Shown: in pieces, positions 1-7,379 of the stretch
How positions within the stretch are numbered: position 1 is the stretch's first letter
Layout of the letters: every line of letters starts with the position of its first letter
Assembly (NCBI GenBank): GCA_043782425.1
Contig: JAYWAM010000290.1
Span: 1-10,160 of the forward strand
Reading direction: 5' to 3'
DNA from: JAYWAM01 sp043782425
GTDB taxonomy: Bacteria; Pseudomonadota; Gammaproteobacteria; Burkholderiales; Usitatibacteraceae
DNA: 10,160 nucleotides
Made by a program: the position numbers and the translations under genes
The notes under the pieces: generated by a model
Told to the model about the DNA's origin: nothing
The model's database searches: none
What the model saw: the letters and a program-made list of their open reading frames with translations, nothing else

Positions 1-815
1 GCCTTGGTGGGATCCTTGGTGTCATTGGGGTACATGAAGATGCCACCTCGCATGAGAATGCGGTGCACTTCGGCCACCATTGAAGCCACCCAGCGCATAT
101 TGAAGTCCTTGCCGCGCGGACCGGTCTTGCCGGCCAGCGCTTCTTCCACATAACGCTGCACTGGCGGCTCCCAGAAACGTTGGTTGGAAGCGTTAATGGC
201 GAACTCCTTAGTATCTTCGGGGATGGTCATATTGGGATGGGTGAGGATGAATTCGCCGATATCACGATCCAGGGTGAAACCGTTCACGCCATGGCCGCTG
301 GTCAACACCAGCATGGTAGAAGAACCGTAAAGCGCATAACCGGCGCACACTTGTTTGGTGCCAAGCTGCAGGAAAGCCTTGGCACTGGGCGGATTGCCTT
401 CATCAGGGCAGCGCAGGATAGAGAAAATGGTGCCAACCGAAATATTCACGTCGACGTTGCTGGAGCCGTCGAGTGGATCGAACACCAGCAGATACTTCCC
501 GCGCGGGTATTGCGCCGGAATCGGGTAAATGTCGTCCATCTCCTCCGACGCCATCGCCGCCAGGTGGCCCGCCCACTCGTTGGATTTGATGAAGATTTCG
601 TTGGTGATGATGTCCAGTTCCTTCTGCGTTTCGCCTTGCACGTTTTCCGAACCAGCGGAACCCATTACGCCAATCAGCGCACCCTTGTTGACGACATTGG
701 AAATCACCTTGATCGCAGTAATGATGTCATTCAGGAGAGATGTGAAATCTCCGCTTGAGTCATGGATGCGCTGCTCTTCAATAATGAATTGCGTAATGGT
801 CGTACGGTTCTGCAT
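1..815 (-). CDS. fbp: Fructose-1,6-bisphosphatase class I (partial, C-terminus outside window)
   Basis: Hydrolyses fructose-1,6-bisphosphate to fructose-6-phosphate and phosphate in the cytosol, for gluconeogenesis and, in autotrophs, the Calvin cycle. The reading frame is open from ATG 815 to the window edge, 271 codons. It begins MQNRTTITQFIIEEQRIHD. Class I hallmarks are ASEE at residues 89-92, the metal and substrate loop DPLDGSSN at 113-120, and GEFILTHPNM near 187. The usual length is about 335 residues, so roughly 60 C-terminal residues, including the PROSITE active-site lysine region, lie outside. The start is supported by AAGGA about 8 nt upstream (minus-strand AGAAGGATGAAAGTATG). 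The upstream neighbour is a transporter gene about 200 nt away, so fbp may have its own promoter, but I see no convincing -35/-10 pair. Family assignment is firm. Confidence 0.96.
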   Translation of the reverse strand, partial: MQNRTTITQFIIEEQRIHDSSGDFTSLLNDIITAIKVISNVVNKGALIGVMGSAGSENVQGETQKELDIITNEIFIKSNEWAGHLAAMASEEMDDIYPIPAQYPRGKYLLVFDPLDGSSNVDVNISVGTIFSILRCPDEGNPPSAKAFLQLGTKQVCAGYALYGSSTMLVLTSGHGVNGFTLDRDIGEFILTHPNMTIPEDTKEFAINASNQRFWEPPVQRYVEEALAGKTGPRGKDFNMRWVASMVAEVHRILMRGGIFMYPNDTKDPTK

Positions 816-847
816 ACTTTCATCCTTCTGTTCGTTCAGTTAGGAAC

Positions 848-1024
848 CTATTTTTTAATCGTAAGAGAAAGCGTCATTGGGGCTGCCCGCGCAGCACCCC
901 AGCGGTGAGATTGAACCCACCGCGTACCAAGCCAGCCGCGCGGGGCCGGGTCGAGTTCGCGTAAGCGACGCAAGTCGACTTCCATCCCGGTGGTATTGTC
1001 GGCGCTGATGGTGGGGTCGTTCAT
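848..1024 (-). CDS. Possible 58-residue ORF coupled to the MFS gene
   Basis: The ATG at 1024 overlaps the TGA of the upstream transporter gene as ATGA, the usual arrangement for translational coupling, and the frame stays open for 58 codons to TAA at 848. The product starts MNDPTISADNTTGMEVDLRR and is rich in Arg and Trp in the middle (GWLGTRWVQSHRW). It has no signal peptide, membrane segment or motif that I recognise. An imperfect GC-rich inverted repeat (879-900) lies inside it. It fills nearly all of the gap between the transporter and fbp. Since ATGA overlaps also arise by chance, it may be spurious or a remnant of a decayed gene. No function is proposed. Confidence 0.3.
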   Translation of the reverse strand: MNDPTISADNTTGMEVDLRRLRELDPAPRGWLGTRWVQSHRWGAARAAPMTLSLTIKK

Positions 1025-2274
1025 GACTTGGGCGACAGGAAGACATCGGATGCAACTGCAACCGGCAGCGGGAACCGCATCCACGCGAGCATCAGCGCCG
1101 ATACCAGCGCCAAAATTCCAGCGGCGGCGAAACCGGCGTTGGGCGAGATGAAAGTCCAGATCAATCCCATCGTGATGCTGGACAGAAAATCACCCAGACC
1201 ATCGACAGCACTCATTAGACCATAGCCGGCTCCGTGCTGGTCCTCTTGCATGAGCGTTGACGCCAAAGCCGGCTGCGATGATTCGATGATGGCGGTGTAA
1301 ATCCCATTCAGCGCGAAGAGCAGCACCAATATCCATTTCTGTTCATCGGCGAAGATGAACCCCAGACAAAGCAGACCGAACAGCGCATAGCCGGTACTCA
1401 GAATGACGCGTTTGCTCATATGGTCGGCTAACACGCCGATGGGATAGGCGACCAACGCGTACATGACGTTGCCGAATGTGTACAGACCGATGGCGAAAGC
1501 CCCGGCCGCTAGTGCTCCCTGTGATGGTGTCAAAAGATCTTGTGCTCGCAAAATGAGTAGGGTTGGCGCGAAGTTTGAGATGCCGAACAGCCCGACAGGC
1601 AAAAGGAATTTTCTGAAATCTCGAGACAATGCAGTAAGGCTTTCCCATGGGCGGCTTAGAATGGGTTGCCGAGGTTTTTCTTTCACCAAAAAAATGATCG
1701 CCAGCACAGCGCACAAACCTGGAATCAGTGAGACGACGAAAATGGTTCGCAGCGAGACATGTGCGATGAGTAGCGTTGCAGTGAGCGGCCCCAAGATGGC
1801 GCCGATCGTATCCAGGGTGCGGTGAAACGCAAACGCACGCCCGACTGTGGCCGGCGTAGTGGATTCAAGTACCAGCGCATCGCGCACGGGCGAACGAATA
1901 GCCCAGCCGATCCAGCCGAAGGTGCGACCGAACAACACTTGCCACCAACTCGTAGCTAAAGCAAACGTGGCTTTGGCTCCGGCGGTGACGGCATAGCCCA
2001 GGATCGCTAGCCCCTTGCGCTTGCCGATGCGGTCGCTATACCAGCCGGACCAGATCTGAAACAGGGTCGAGACACCATCGGCCACCCCTTCAATGAGCCC
2101 CAGGGCGAACGCCGGTGCACCCAGCACGGTGGAGAGAAACAGCGGTAGGATAGCGGTCGCCATCTCGTGGTTCCAGTCGCTGAACAGGCTCGCCAGCCCC
2201 ATCCCCAGAATGTTGCGGTTCAACCAGTGCTTGGGCGCGGCTGCGAGAGTCTGTTCAGACGCGTCTGCCGTCAC
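1021..2274 (-). CDS. Major facilitator superfamily transporter, 12-TM type
   Basis: Inner-membrane secondary transporter of 417 residues; the substrate is unknown. Hydrophobic segments are distributed as in two six-helix bundles. The loop between helices 2 and 3 carries the MFS signature GWYSDRIGKRK (residues 77-87). The N-terminal half, with the LFSDWNHEM segment, the GLIEGVADG stretch and the RDAL...GRAFAFHRTLDTIGAILGPL region, resembles the MJ1317-like MFS branch as I remember it; this subfamily placement is an inference. The start is GTG at 2274, with GAGGAG about 7 nt upstream. This start lies 20 nt inside the end of the PAP2 gene, so the two are probably translationally coupled. A small ORF follows by an ATGA overlap. 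Coupling with a lipid-phosphatase-type gene hints at a lipid or undecaprenyl-linked substrate, but nothing in the sequence proves it. Confidence 0.88.
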   Translation of the reverse strand: MTADASEQTLAAAPKHWLNRNILGMGLASLFSDWNHEMATAILPLFLSTVLGAPAFALGLIEGVADGVSTLFQIWSGWYSDRIGKRKGLAILGYAVTAGAKATFALATSWWQVLFGRTFGWIGWAIRSPVRDALVLESTTPATVGRAFAFHRTLDTIGAILGPLTATLLIAHVSLRTIFVVSLIPGLCAVLAIIFLVKEKPRQPILSRPWESLTALSRDFRKFLLPVGLFGISNFAPTLLILRAQDLLTPSQGALAAGAFAIGLYTFGNVMYALVAYPIGVLADHMSKRVILSTGYALFGLLCLGFIFADEQKWILVLLFALNGIYTAIIESSQPALASTLMQEDQHGAGYGLMSAVDGLGDFLSSITMGLIWTFISPNAGFAAAGILALVSALMLAWMRFPLPVAVASDVFLSPKS

Positions 2275-2902
2275 TGCTTTCTCCTCTTGTTTTATGTAAC
2301 CCGGACAGACATCGGATGACGATCATCCTTACCAGCAGTACCAGAGGCAAGGCTGTCAGCCAGCTCGCCAGAACATCGGCAGGAAAATGGGCACCGACGC
2401 TGACGCGCGACACGCCGACCCAAGTTACAAAGAATGCCGCGGTCCAGCGTTGCCTGTTACCAAGCATCGGCCAAAGGCTCGCAGCGATCAGCATGGCGAA
2501 GGAAGCGTGGCCGCTCGGCAGGCTGCGGTAATATTCTGTTTTTCCAATGATATGGATCGAACTTTGCGGCAATATCAGGGGCGGACGGGGGAAATCAAAA
2601 AAATGCTTTGCCCAGGTAAGAAACGCAGCGTCCAGCAGGTAAGCGACGCACAAGATAGCAAGCGTGGTCAGCCAGCGAAATGCCACATCTTGCCCTTGTT
2701 TCGGATCCAGCACCTTGACGCGTGTCGCGGAAAATACCGCCGCCAGCACGATCAGGGTCAGATAAACCGGGAAGAGTGTGTGGCTGGCGATCTGTGTGCC
2801 CAGCAACATGAAGCGGTCCAGAATCGGGCTGCGCAGGCCGTTGACGGCATGGAAAAGCCAAAGGTTGGCACCCACCCAGTCGTAAAAAAATTCTTTAATC
2901 AT
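2255..2902 (-). CDS. PAP2-family membrane phosphatase
   Basis: Integral membrane acid phosphatase of the PAP2 superfamily, 215 residues, acting on a lipid phosphate or pyrophosphate such as phosphatidic acid, phosphatidylglycerophosphate or undecaprenyl pyrophosphate. All three catalytic motifs are present: K99-x6-R106-P107, P129-S-G-H132, and S165-R166-x5-H172-x3-D176. The last histidine is the expected nucleophile and H132 the acid. Several hydrophobic stretches (about 42-60, 80-95, 133-147, 153-168, 178-197) fit a multi-pass protein with the active site facing the periplasm. The start is ATG 2902. AAGGA lies about 12 nt upstream, a long spacing, so initiation may be modest. Its 3' end overlaps the start of the MFS gene by 20 nt. 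Exact substrate not determinable from sequence. Confidence 0.9.
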   Translation of the reverse strand: MIKEFFYDWVGANLWLFHAVNGLRSPILDRFMLLGTQIASHTLFPVYLTLIVLAAVFSATRVKVLDPKQGQDVAFRWLTTLAILCVAYLLDAAFLTWAKHFFDFPRPPLILPQSSIHIIGKTEYYRSLPSGHASFAMLIAASLWPMLGNRQRWTAAFFVTWVGVSRVSVGAHFPADVLASWLTALPLVLLVRMIVIRCLSGLHKTRGESSDGRRV

Positions 2903-2967
2903 TGAAGACAGATTTCCTTAGTGTTTAGTGCGCTTAGTTATTCGAAGTGCTTGTTGCGCCGCCTTCC

Positions 2968-3090
2968 TCACAGCCTGAGTTCGACGCCGTTCAGCCAGCG
3001 CAGCCATGGCGATTTGGCCTTCAACCCTCCATCTTCGCGAGACTCTCCGGCACCGCCAGCCCCGCCAGAAATTTCGTGGGCAGCTGCCAT
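2968..3090 (-). CDS. Possible 40-residue ORF in the ilvD-PAP2 gap
   Basis: An ATG at 3090 opens a 40-codon frame ending at TGA 2968, inside the 221-nt gap between ilvD and the PAP2 gene. The product starts MAAAHEISGGAGGAGESRED and ends PWLRWLNGVELRL. The frame is the same as ilvD and stays open right back to the ilvD TAG at 3124, so 51 codons separate that stop from the next one. There is no convincing ribosome binding site. It could be the remnant of a lost C-terminal extension or of another gene, or chance. I do not recognise any family. Confidence 0.2.
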   Translation of the reverse strand: MAAAHEISGGAGGAGESREDGGLKAKSPWLRWLNGVELRL

Positions 3091-3123
3091 GGCATCGCGT
3101 TTCTGCGAAGCGCCTTTTAAGCA

Positions 3124-4797
3124 CTAATCCGTGACCGCTCCTTTGCTGGCGCTCGATACAGACTTGGCATATTTTGCCATTACGCCCTTTGTATATTTGG
3201 GTTGCGGCCGTTGCCAAGTAGAGCGGCGTTTGGTAAGTTCTTCCTCGGAAATATTGACTTGCAGCAGGCGGTTTTCCGCGTCGATGGTGATTGAGTCGCC
3301 TTCGCGAATCAGCGCAATATTGCCTCCGACTGCGGCTTCGGGCGCCACATGCCCGACGACCATGCCGTAAGTCCCGCCTGAGAATCGTCCGTCTGTTAGC
3401 AGGCCAACGGAATCACCCAAACCTTCGCCGATGAGCGCTGAAGTTGGAGAAAGCATTTCTCGCATACCCGGCCCGCCTTTAGGTCCTTCATAACGTATTA
3501 CAACGACATCACCGGGTTTGATTTGGCGCGCAAGAATCGCGGCCATACAGCTTTCTTCGGAATCGAAAACGCGCGCGGGTCCGGTGATTTTGGAATTTTT
3601 AACGCCGGTAATTTTTGCAACCGCGCCTTCCGTGGCCAAATTGCCTTTTAGAATTGCTAAGTGGCCCTGAGGATAAATCGGGTCATTAAATGCCCGAATA
3701 ACATTTTGATCTGGTCTTGGTTCACTCGGCACATGCTTTAGCGATTCGGCGATTGTTTCGCCGGTGATGGTGAGTGCGTCTCCATGTAGCACGCCATTCT
3801 CAAGCAGAATTTTCATAAGTTGTGGAATGCCGCCGGCTTTATGAAGATCGGTCGCGACGTATTGACCGGATGGTTTTAGGTCGCAAAGTATCGGCACGCG
3901 GCCCCGGATGTCTTCAAAGTCGTCGATGCTCAAAGCGACATCCGCTGAATGTGCCATCGCGAGCAAATGTAATACTGCGTTGGTCGAGCCGCCGACCGCC
4001 ATGACCACGGCGATGGCGTTCTCAAAAGCTTTACGGGTCAAGATTTGTCGAGGCAGAATCTGCTTTTTGATCGCATCAACCAATACCTCCGCTGAGCGAG
4101 CAGCACTATCGGCTTTTTCAGCGTCTTCTGCTGCCATGGTGGACGAGTAGGGCAAACTCAAGCCCATCGCTTCGATTGCCGATGACATGGTATTGGCTGT
4201 AAACATACCGCCGCATGATCCGGCGCCAGGGCAAGCCTTTCGTTCGATCTCTAGCAATTCATGTTCGTCTATTTTGTGCGCCGTAAATTGCCCGACCGCT
4301 TCGAATGCGCTGACGATGGTTAAATCTTTACCGCCATGATGGCCGGGTTTGATGGTGCCGCCATAAACGAAGATGGCCGGTATATTAAGCCGTGCGATAG
4401 CCATCATTGCGCCAGGCATATTTTTATCACAACCGCCAAGCGCTAGCACGCCGTCCATGCTCTGTGCGTTACAGACGGTTTCGATGGAGTCTGCGATGAC
4501 TTCGCGCGAGACCAGGGAGAATTTCATCCCTTCGGTCCCCATTGAAATACCATCGGATATGGTGATAGTGCCGAATGTTTGCGGTACTGCGCCAGCGGAT
4601 CGCAAGGCAGCTTCAGCTCGCGCAGCCAAGGGATTGATGCCCATATTGCACGGGGTAATGGTGCTATGGGAATTGGCAACGCCGACTATCGGCTTATCGA
4701 AATCGTCATCTTGAAATCCTACGGCACGCAACATGGCGCGATTAGGCGAACGTTGGATCCCGGCCGTTACTATTTTGCTTCTTGAGTTGTGTGACAA
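3124..4797 (-). CDS. ilvD: Dihydroxy-acid dehydratase
   Basis: Catalyses dehydration of 2,3-dihydroxy-isovalerate and 2,3-dihydroxy-3-methylvalerate to the 2-keto acids, the third common step of valine and isoleucine synthesis (feeding leucine and pantothenate too); cytosolic Fe-S enzyme. Both IlvD/Edd signatures are present: CDKNMPGAMMA at 123-133 and LLTDGRFSGGTYG around 466-478. Likely cluster cysteines are C50 (TPCNMG), C123 and C195 (GAGSCGG). The start chosen is TTG 4797, giving (M)SHNSRSKIVTAG, because family members begin at this point and AAGGG sits 7 nt upstream. A longer frame reaching back to 4920 would add about 41 residues that look non-coding and would overlap the upstream gene. 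Length 557 residues fits the short IlvD form. It lies 62 nt after the RepA-like gene in an AT-rich spacer. I see no terminator there, so read-through from the fluoride operon is possible. Confidence 0.95.
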   Translation of the reverse strand: MSHNSRSKIVTAGIQRSPNRAMLRAVGFQDDDFDKPIVGVANSHSTITPCNMGINPLAARAEAALRSAGAVPQTFGTITISDGISMGTEGMKFSLVSREVIADSIETVCNAQSMDGVLALGGCDKNMPGAMMAIARLNIPAIFVYGGTIKPGHHGGKDLTIVSAFEAVGQFTAHKIDEHELLEIERKACPGAGSCGGMFTANTMSSAIEAMGLSLPYSSTMAAEDAEKADSAARSAEVLVDAIKKQILPRQILTRKAFENAIAVVMAVGGSTNAVLHLLAMAHSADVALSIDDFEDIRGRVPILCDLKPSGQYVATDLHKAGGIPQLMKILLENGVLHGDALTITGETIAESLKHVPSEPRPDQNVIRAFNDPIYPQGHLAILKGNLATEGAVAKITGVKNSKITGPARVFDSEESCMAAILARQIKPGDVVVIRYEGPKGGPGMREMLSPTSALIGEGLGDSVGLLTDGRFSGGTYGMVVGHVAPEAAVGGNIALIREGDSITIDAENRLLQVNISEEELTKRRSTWQRPQPKYTKGVMAKYAKSVSSASKGAVTD

Positions 4798-4859
4798 TCC
4801 TGTTCCCTTATAAAAATAAAAATCGCTAATAAAAACCTGAATTGGTAAGGAGAAACTTG
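4798..4859 (-). promoter_or_regulatory. AT-rich leader before ilvD
   Basis: This 62-nt spacer between the RepA-like gene and ilvD is markedly AT-rich on the minus strand (runs such as GGTTTTTATTAGCG and TTTTTATTTTTATAAGGG). It ends with the ribosome binding site AAGGG 7 nt before the TTG start. Such composition could hold a promoter, but I find no -35/-10 pair with good spacing. No hairpin-plus-U-tract terminator is visible either, so whether ilvD is read independently or as the operon tail is open. Confidence 0.3.
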
Positions 4860-5753
4860 TTATTTGATGTCGGGCAAGGTTGGGTGGGCATGCCGTTCTT
4901 CCAACACTTCGAGATCGCAACGCTCTAGCATTCCTTCAAAATTTTCGGAGCGCCGCAACCAGCGGGCGGCAAGCGCCGGACCATAGTTCGACTTGGTGAA
5001 GCTGACGCGGATATAATCGCGCCTCTTATCGGGCGCTACGCCATAAAGTGCAGCCTCGGGCAACGACATGCCATTCATATTTACCACCCAGCGTGTCGCA
5101 TTGATGAAGGCGCTCGATCCCTGAGCGCCTTCAAATTCGCCGAGCCCGCCGCGAGCACTGGGCTGGTCGACGTGATGCGAAAAAATGATAGTGCAGCCAC
5201 TCGTGGCTGCCACCGTCGCGAGCACGCTGAACAGCAGGGACATGCGTCCGAAATCCTGTTCGTCACACAGATGAAAGCGGCGGATCGGATCGAGGATCAG
5301 CAGGCGCGCATCGCGGGCGAAGGCTTCAATCTGGTCAAGCGCAGACGTACTTAGGTTGTTATCGCTGAGAATGACCGGCGGAGAGCCATTGAGGCTACAG
5401 AAATGGAAATTGCGCTCAAGACGCTCGATCGTATCGTCGCCAAAACCCTGGGCTGTCAGGCTACGGACGAAGTGGTGGGCGCGGCGGATGAGGATAGAGT
5501 GCGGATCTTCTGTGGCAAGGAAGATGACGCGCCCGGTTTTTGCCGGCGTCGGCAGCAGGTCTCCAGCGACGGGGACGCCTGCCGCCACGGCCGCACCCAT
5601 CTGCATGAGCAGTGACGTTTTACCAATGCCGGCTGGTGCAGCGATCACGCCGACCGTTCCAGCCAACAGATTGGGTAGGCAAAAATCAATCTCCGGCGCT
5701 GCCTCGTCGCGGGCTGAGATGAAGGAGATGCGTTGCCATTGGTCCGCTCTCAT
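4860..5753 (-). CDS. RepA-like RecA-fold ATPase (IncQ plasmid helicase family)
   Basis: 297-residue single-domain P-loop ATPase. From memory it aligns with the RSF1010/IncQ hexameric replicative helicase RepA (279 residues) along its length. In order: LPNLLAGTVGVIAAPAGIGKTS (Walker A, K45; written here across residues 26-47), TEDP 81-84 matching RepA's AEDP catalytic-glutamate segment, Walker B LLILD 151-155 followed by the shared IRRFH, the SHH sensor 192-194, QGSS 211-214, and TKSNYG 253-258 matching RepA's SKANYG arginine/lysine-finger loop. ATP-dependent DNA unwinding is therefore the family function; activity here is inferred. The start chosen is ATG 5753, which overlaps the uspA stop as ATGA; a TTG at 5774 would add seven residues. 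No initiator (RepC), primase or origin iterons are visible nearby. A KaiC/DnaB-like ATPase (AAA_25) is the broader alternative label. Confidence 0.85.
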   Translation of the reverse strand: MRADQWQRISFISARDEAAPEIDFCLPNLLAGTVGVIAAPAGIGKTSLLMQMGAAVAAGVPVAGDLLPTPAKTGRVIFLATEDPHSILIRRAHHFVRSLTAQGFGDDTIERLERNFHFCSLNGSPPVILSDNNLSTSALDQIEAFARDARLLILDPIRRFHLCDEQDFGRMSLLFSVLATVAATSGCTIIFSHHVDQPSARGGLGEFEGAQGSSAFINATRWVVNMNGMSLPEAALYGVAPDKRRDYIRVSFTKSNYGPALAARWLRRSENFEGMLERCDLEVLEERHAHPTLPDIK

Positions 5754-6169
5754 CGGGTGACCAGTACCGCGCAATGGGCATTGTTGATGACGTGATTGGC
5801 CACCGACCCAATCAGCCAGCGCTCGAAAAATGTATGGCCACGATGACCCACGATGATGAGATACACCTCATATTTATCGGCGTGGTAAACGATTTGCTCC
5901 GCCGTATGGCCCACCGCCACCTCGAAATACGCCTCCACTCCTTCATCAGTAACCTTAACCCTCAACGGCTTGAAGATGTTGTGGTAATACTTCCGGTAAT
6001 TTTCCAGGAGTGCCTCGGTTTCCACCCCACCGCCACCGAACTCGGGAGGACGGGCCACCGCCAGCACGTAAAGCTCGGCTCCGTATTTCTTGGCGAGGTC
6101 GAGGCCAAATGTAAAAGCCTTCTCAGCGAGTTCCGAGCCATCATGGGCCAAAAGTATTTTTTTGATCAT
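5750..6169 (-). CDS. Universal stress protein, UspA family (ATP-binding type)
   Basis: Small cytosolic nucleotide-binding stress protein of 139 residues, normally a dimer. It opens with the family strand MIKKILLAHDGS (D10 contacts adenine) and carries the ATP motif G-x2-G-x9-G-S as G108-H-R-G111 ... G121-S122, so it should belong to the ATP-binding class. The start chosen is ATG 6169, because AAGGAG lies 6 nt upstream; an ATG at 6184 overlapping the antiporter stop would add five residues that are encoded by the ribosome binding site itself. It follows the antiporter by 11 nt and overlaps the RepA-like gene by ATGA. UspA-type genes are known companions of fluoride riboswitches, and in antiporter operons they may modulate the transporter, as separate-chain versions of fused Usp domains; that role is inferred. 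Confidence 0.94.
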   Translation of the reverse strand: MIKKILLAHDGSELAEKAFTFGLDLAKKYGAELYVLAVARPPEFGGGGVETEALLENYRKYYHNIFKPLRVKVTDEGVEAYFEVAVGHTAEQIVYHADKYEVYLIIVGHRGHTFFERWLIGSVANHVINNAHCAVLVTR

Positions 6170-6180
6170 GGTCGTCTCCT

Positions 6181-7362
6181 TCATTGCTTGGTTTCAGCTT
6201 GGGTGGCTTCTTCCTTGTGCAACAGATGGCGCGGCAGGAAAAACGCATTGGCGATCAACGTCGGCACCACCGCGCTGCCGATCACCGTCGCCACCAGCGC
6301 CGAATACTGCGCCTGGTCGATCAACTTGTGCGACAGTCCGAACAAGGCCGAGATGGTGCCGAAGGTGAGGCCGGTGGACATCAAAAGCGTGGTGTACATG
6401 CCTTCCCGCTTCGGCGCGCCGTAAGCCTGCGTCACCGGATAGACGCCCGCCACTTTGGTCGCTATCTTCACCAGCAGCAGCGCGAAAAATGCTGCCGGAG
6501 CGGCGACCAGCGCCGGTAGGGACACCAGCGCCCCGGCACGGATGAAGTAGAAGGGCGTTAACAGGCCGAAGGTGAGTGTCCGCAGCCGCCGCACCAGGGC
6601 GTGGTCCTTGCCCACCGTGCCGGCCAGCACCATGCCGATGAGATAGGCCGGCAGCACCGCTTCGCTGTCGGCCCAGGTCGCCAATGCGCCCATGCCGAAC
6701 AGGCAAGCCATCAGAAACTTGGCTTCCAGTTCCGAAGGCCGGCCGCCGTAGCGGCGGAAGAAGCGCGGTACGAGCCATGGCAGGATGAAGAAGACGACCA
6801 CACCGGCACCCAAGAAAATAAGCGTCCGATAGGTGAAGGGCGCGAAGATCAGCCCCAGCGCGATCACGGTGGCGAGGTCAGTGATGAAGCAAGCAGCCAG
6901 CACCGTCTTGCCGTAGTCGGTGGTATTGAGGCCGAACTCCAGCATCACCGCATAGACCACCGCCACCGAAGTGGTGGACATGGCGATGCCGGCGAGCCAG
7001 CTGGCCTCTACGCTCCAGCCCAGGCCCCAGCGGGCGAGTACCGCGCAGCCCAGGAAGGGCGCGATAAAGCTCACCAGTCCAATGGCCGTGGCCTGCTTCC
7101 ATTGCTTGCGAAAAACGATTGGATCGAGTTCCGCGCCGGCGAGGAAGGTCAGCAGAATGGCTCCCGCCCCGGAAAGGAACTTGAGCCAGGTGGCGTCTCC
7201 CGCCAGCAGCGCCCCGCCCAGCGCCGCGCCTATGATGAGTTGGGCGATGGTGCCGACGACTATTTCCGACAGGGCTGTCGCCACCTTGAGCCAGATGGAC
7301 AGCAGCGTGGCCACCAGTGCCAGCCCCAGCCACAACGCCGCTTGCGCCCATATTTCGGTCAT
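6181..7362 (-). CDS. CPA2-type cation/proton antiporter (membrane domain only)
   Basis: Inner-membrane Na+(K+)/H+ exchanger of 393 residues with about 12 hydrophobic helices, matching the Na_H_Exchanger domain of the CPA2/Kef-NapA group. The helix that holds the ion-binding carboxylate reads CFITDLATV, with T161-D162 where NapA has Asp-Asp, NhaP Asn-Asp and KefC Gln-Asp. K299 (LLLVKIATKVAGVY) may correspond to the conserved lysine of the NapA/NhaA core. The discontinuous-helix region is AMSTTSVAVV around 127-136. There is no C-terminal TrkA-N nucleotide-binding domain, so any regulation would come from another chain such as the adjacent UspA. The start is ATG 7362, with GAGGAG 7 nt upstream; 17 nt separate it from the DUF190 gene. 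Membrane antiporters are known members of fluoride-riboswitch regulons. The ion specificity cannot be read from sequence. Confidence 0.92.
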   Translation of the reverse strand: MTEIWAQAALWLGLALVATLLSIWLKVATALSEIVVGTIAQLIIGAALGGALLAGDATWLKFLSGAGAILLTFLAGAELDPIVFRKQWKQATAIGLVSFIAPFLGCAVLARWGLGWSVEASWLAGIAMSTTSVAVVYAVMLEFGLNTTDYGKTVLAACFITDLATVIALGLIFAPFTYRTLIFLGAGVVVFFILPWLVPRFFRRYGGRPSELEAKFLMACLFGMGALATWADSEAVLPAYLIGMVLAGTVGKDHALVRRLRTLTFGLLTPFYFIRAGALVSLPALVAAPAAFFALLLVKIATKVAGVYPVTQAYGAPKREGMYTTLLMSTGLTFGTISALFGLSHKLIDQAQYSALVATVIGSAVVPTLIANAFFLPRHLLHKEEATQAETKQ

Positions 7363-7379
7363 GAATCTTCTCCTCGAAG

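Noticed and set aside
180..758. Plus-strand open frame opposite fbp
   Set aside because: The minus strand encodes clear fructose-bisphosphatase here; the plus-strand translation has no family character.
879..900. GC-rich imperfect inverted repeat after the MFS gene, considered as a terminator
   Set aside because: No U-run follows it in either direction, and the arms need a bulged base.
2918..3217. 99-codon minus-strand frame between ilvD and the PAP2 gene
   Set aside because: It overlaps the real ilvD 3' end in another frame and its translation is a low-information Arg/Cys/Trp-rich sequence.
4798..5774. Insertion boundaries (direct repeats, IS ends) around the RepA-like gene
   Set aside because: I found no flanking repeats or transposase fragments, and the uspA C-terminus is intact.
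5774..6424. Plus-strand open frame across uspA and the antiporter end
   Set aside because: It spans two well-supported minus-strand genes and is a shadow.
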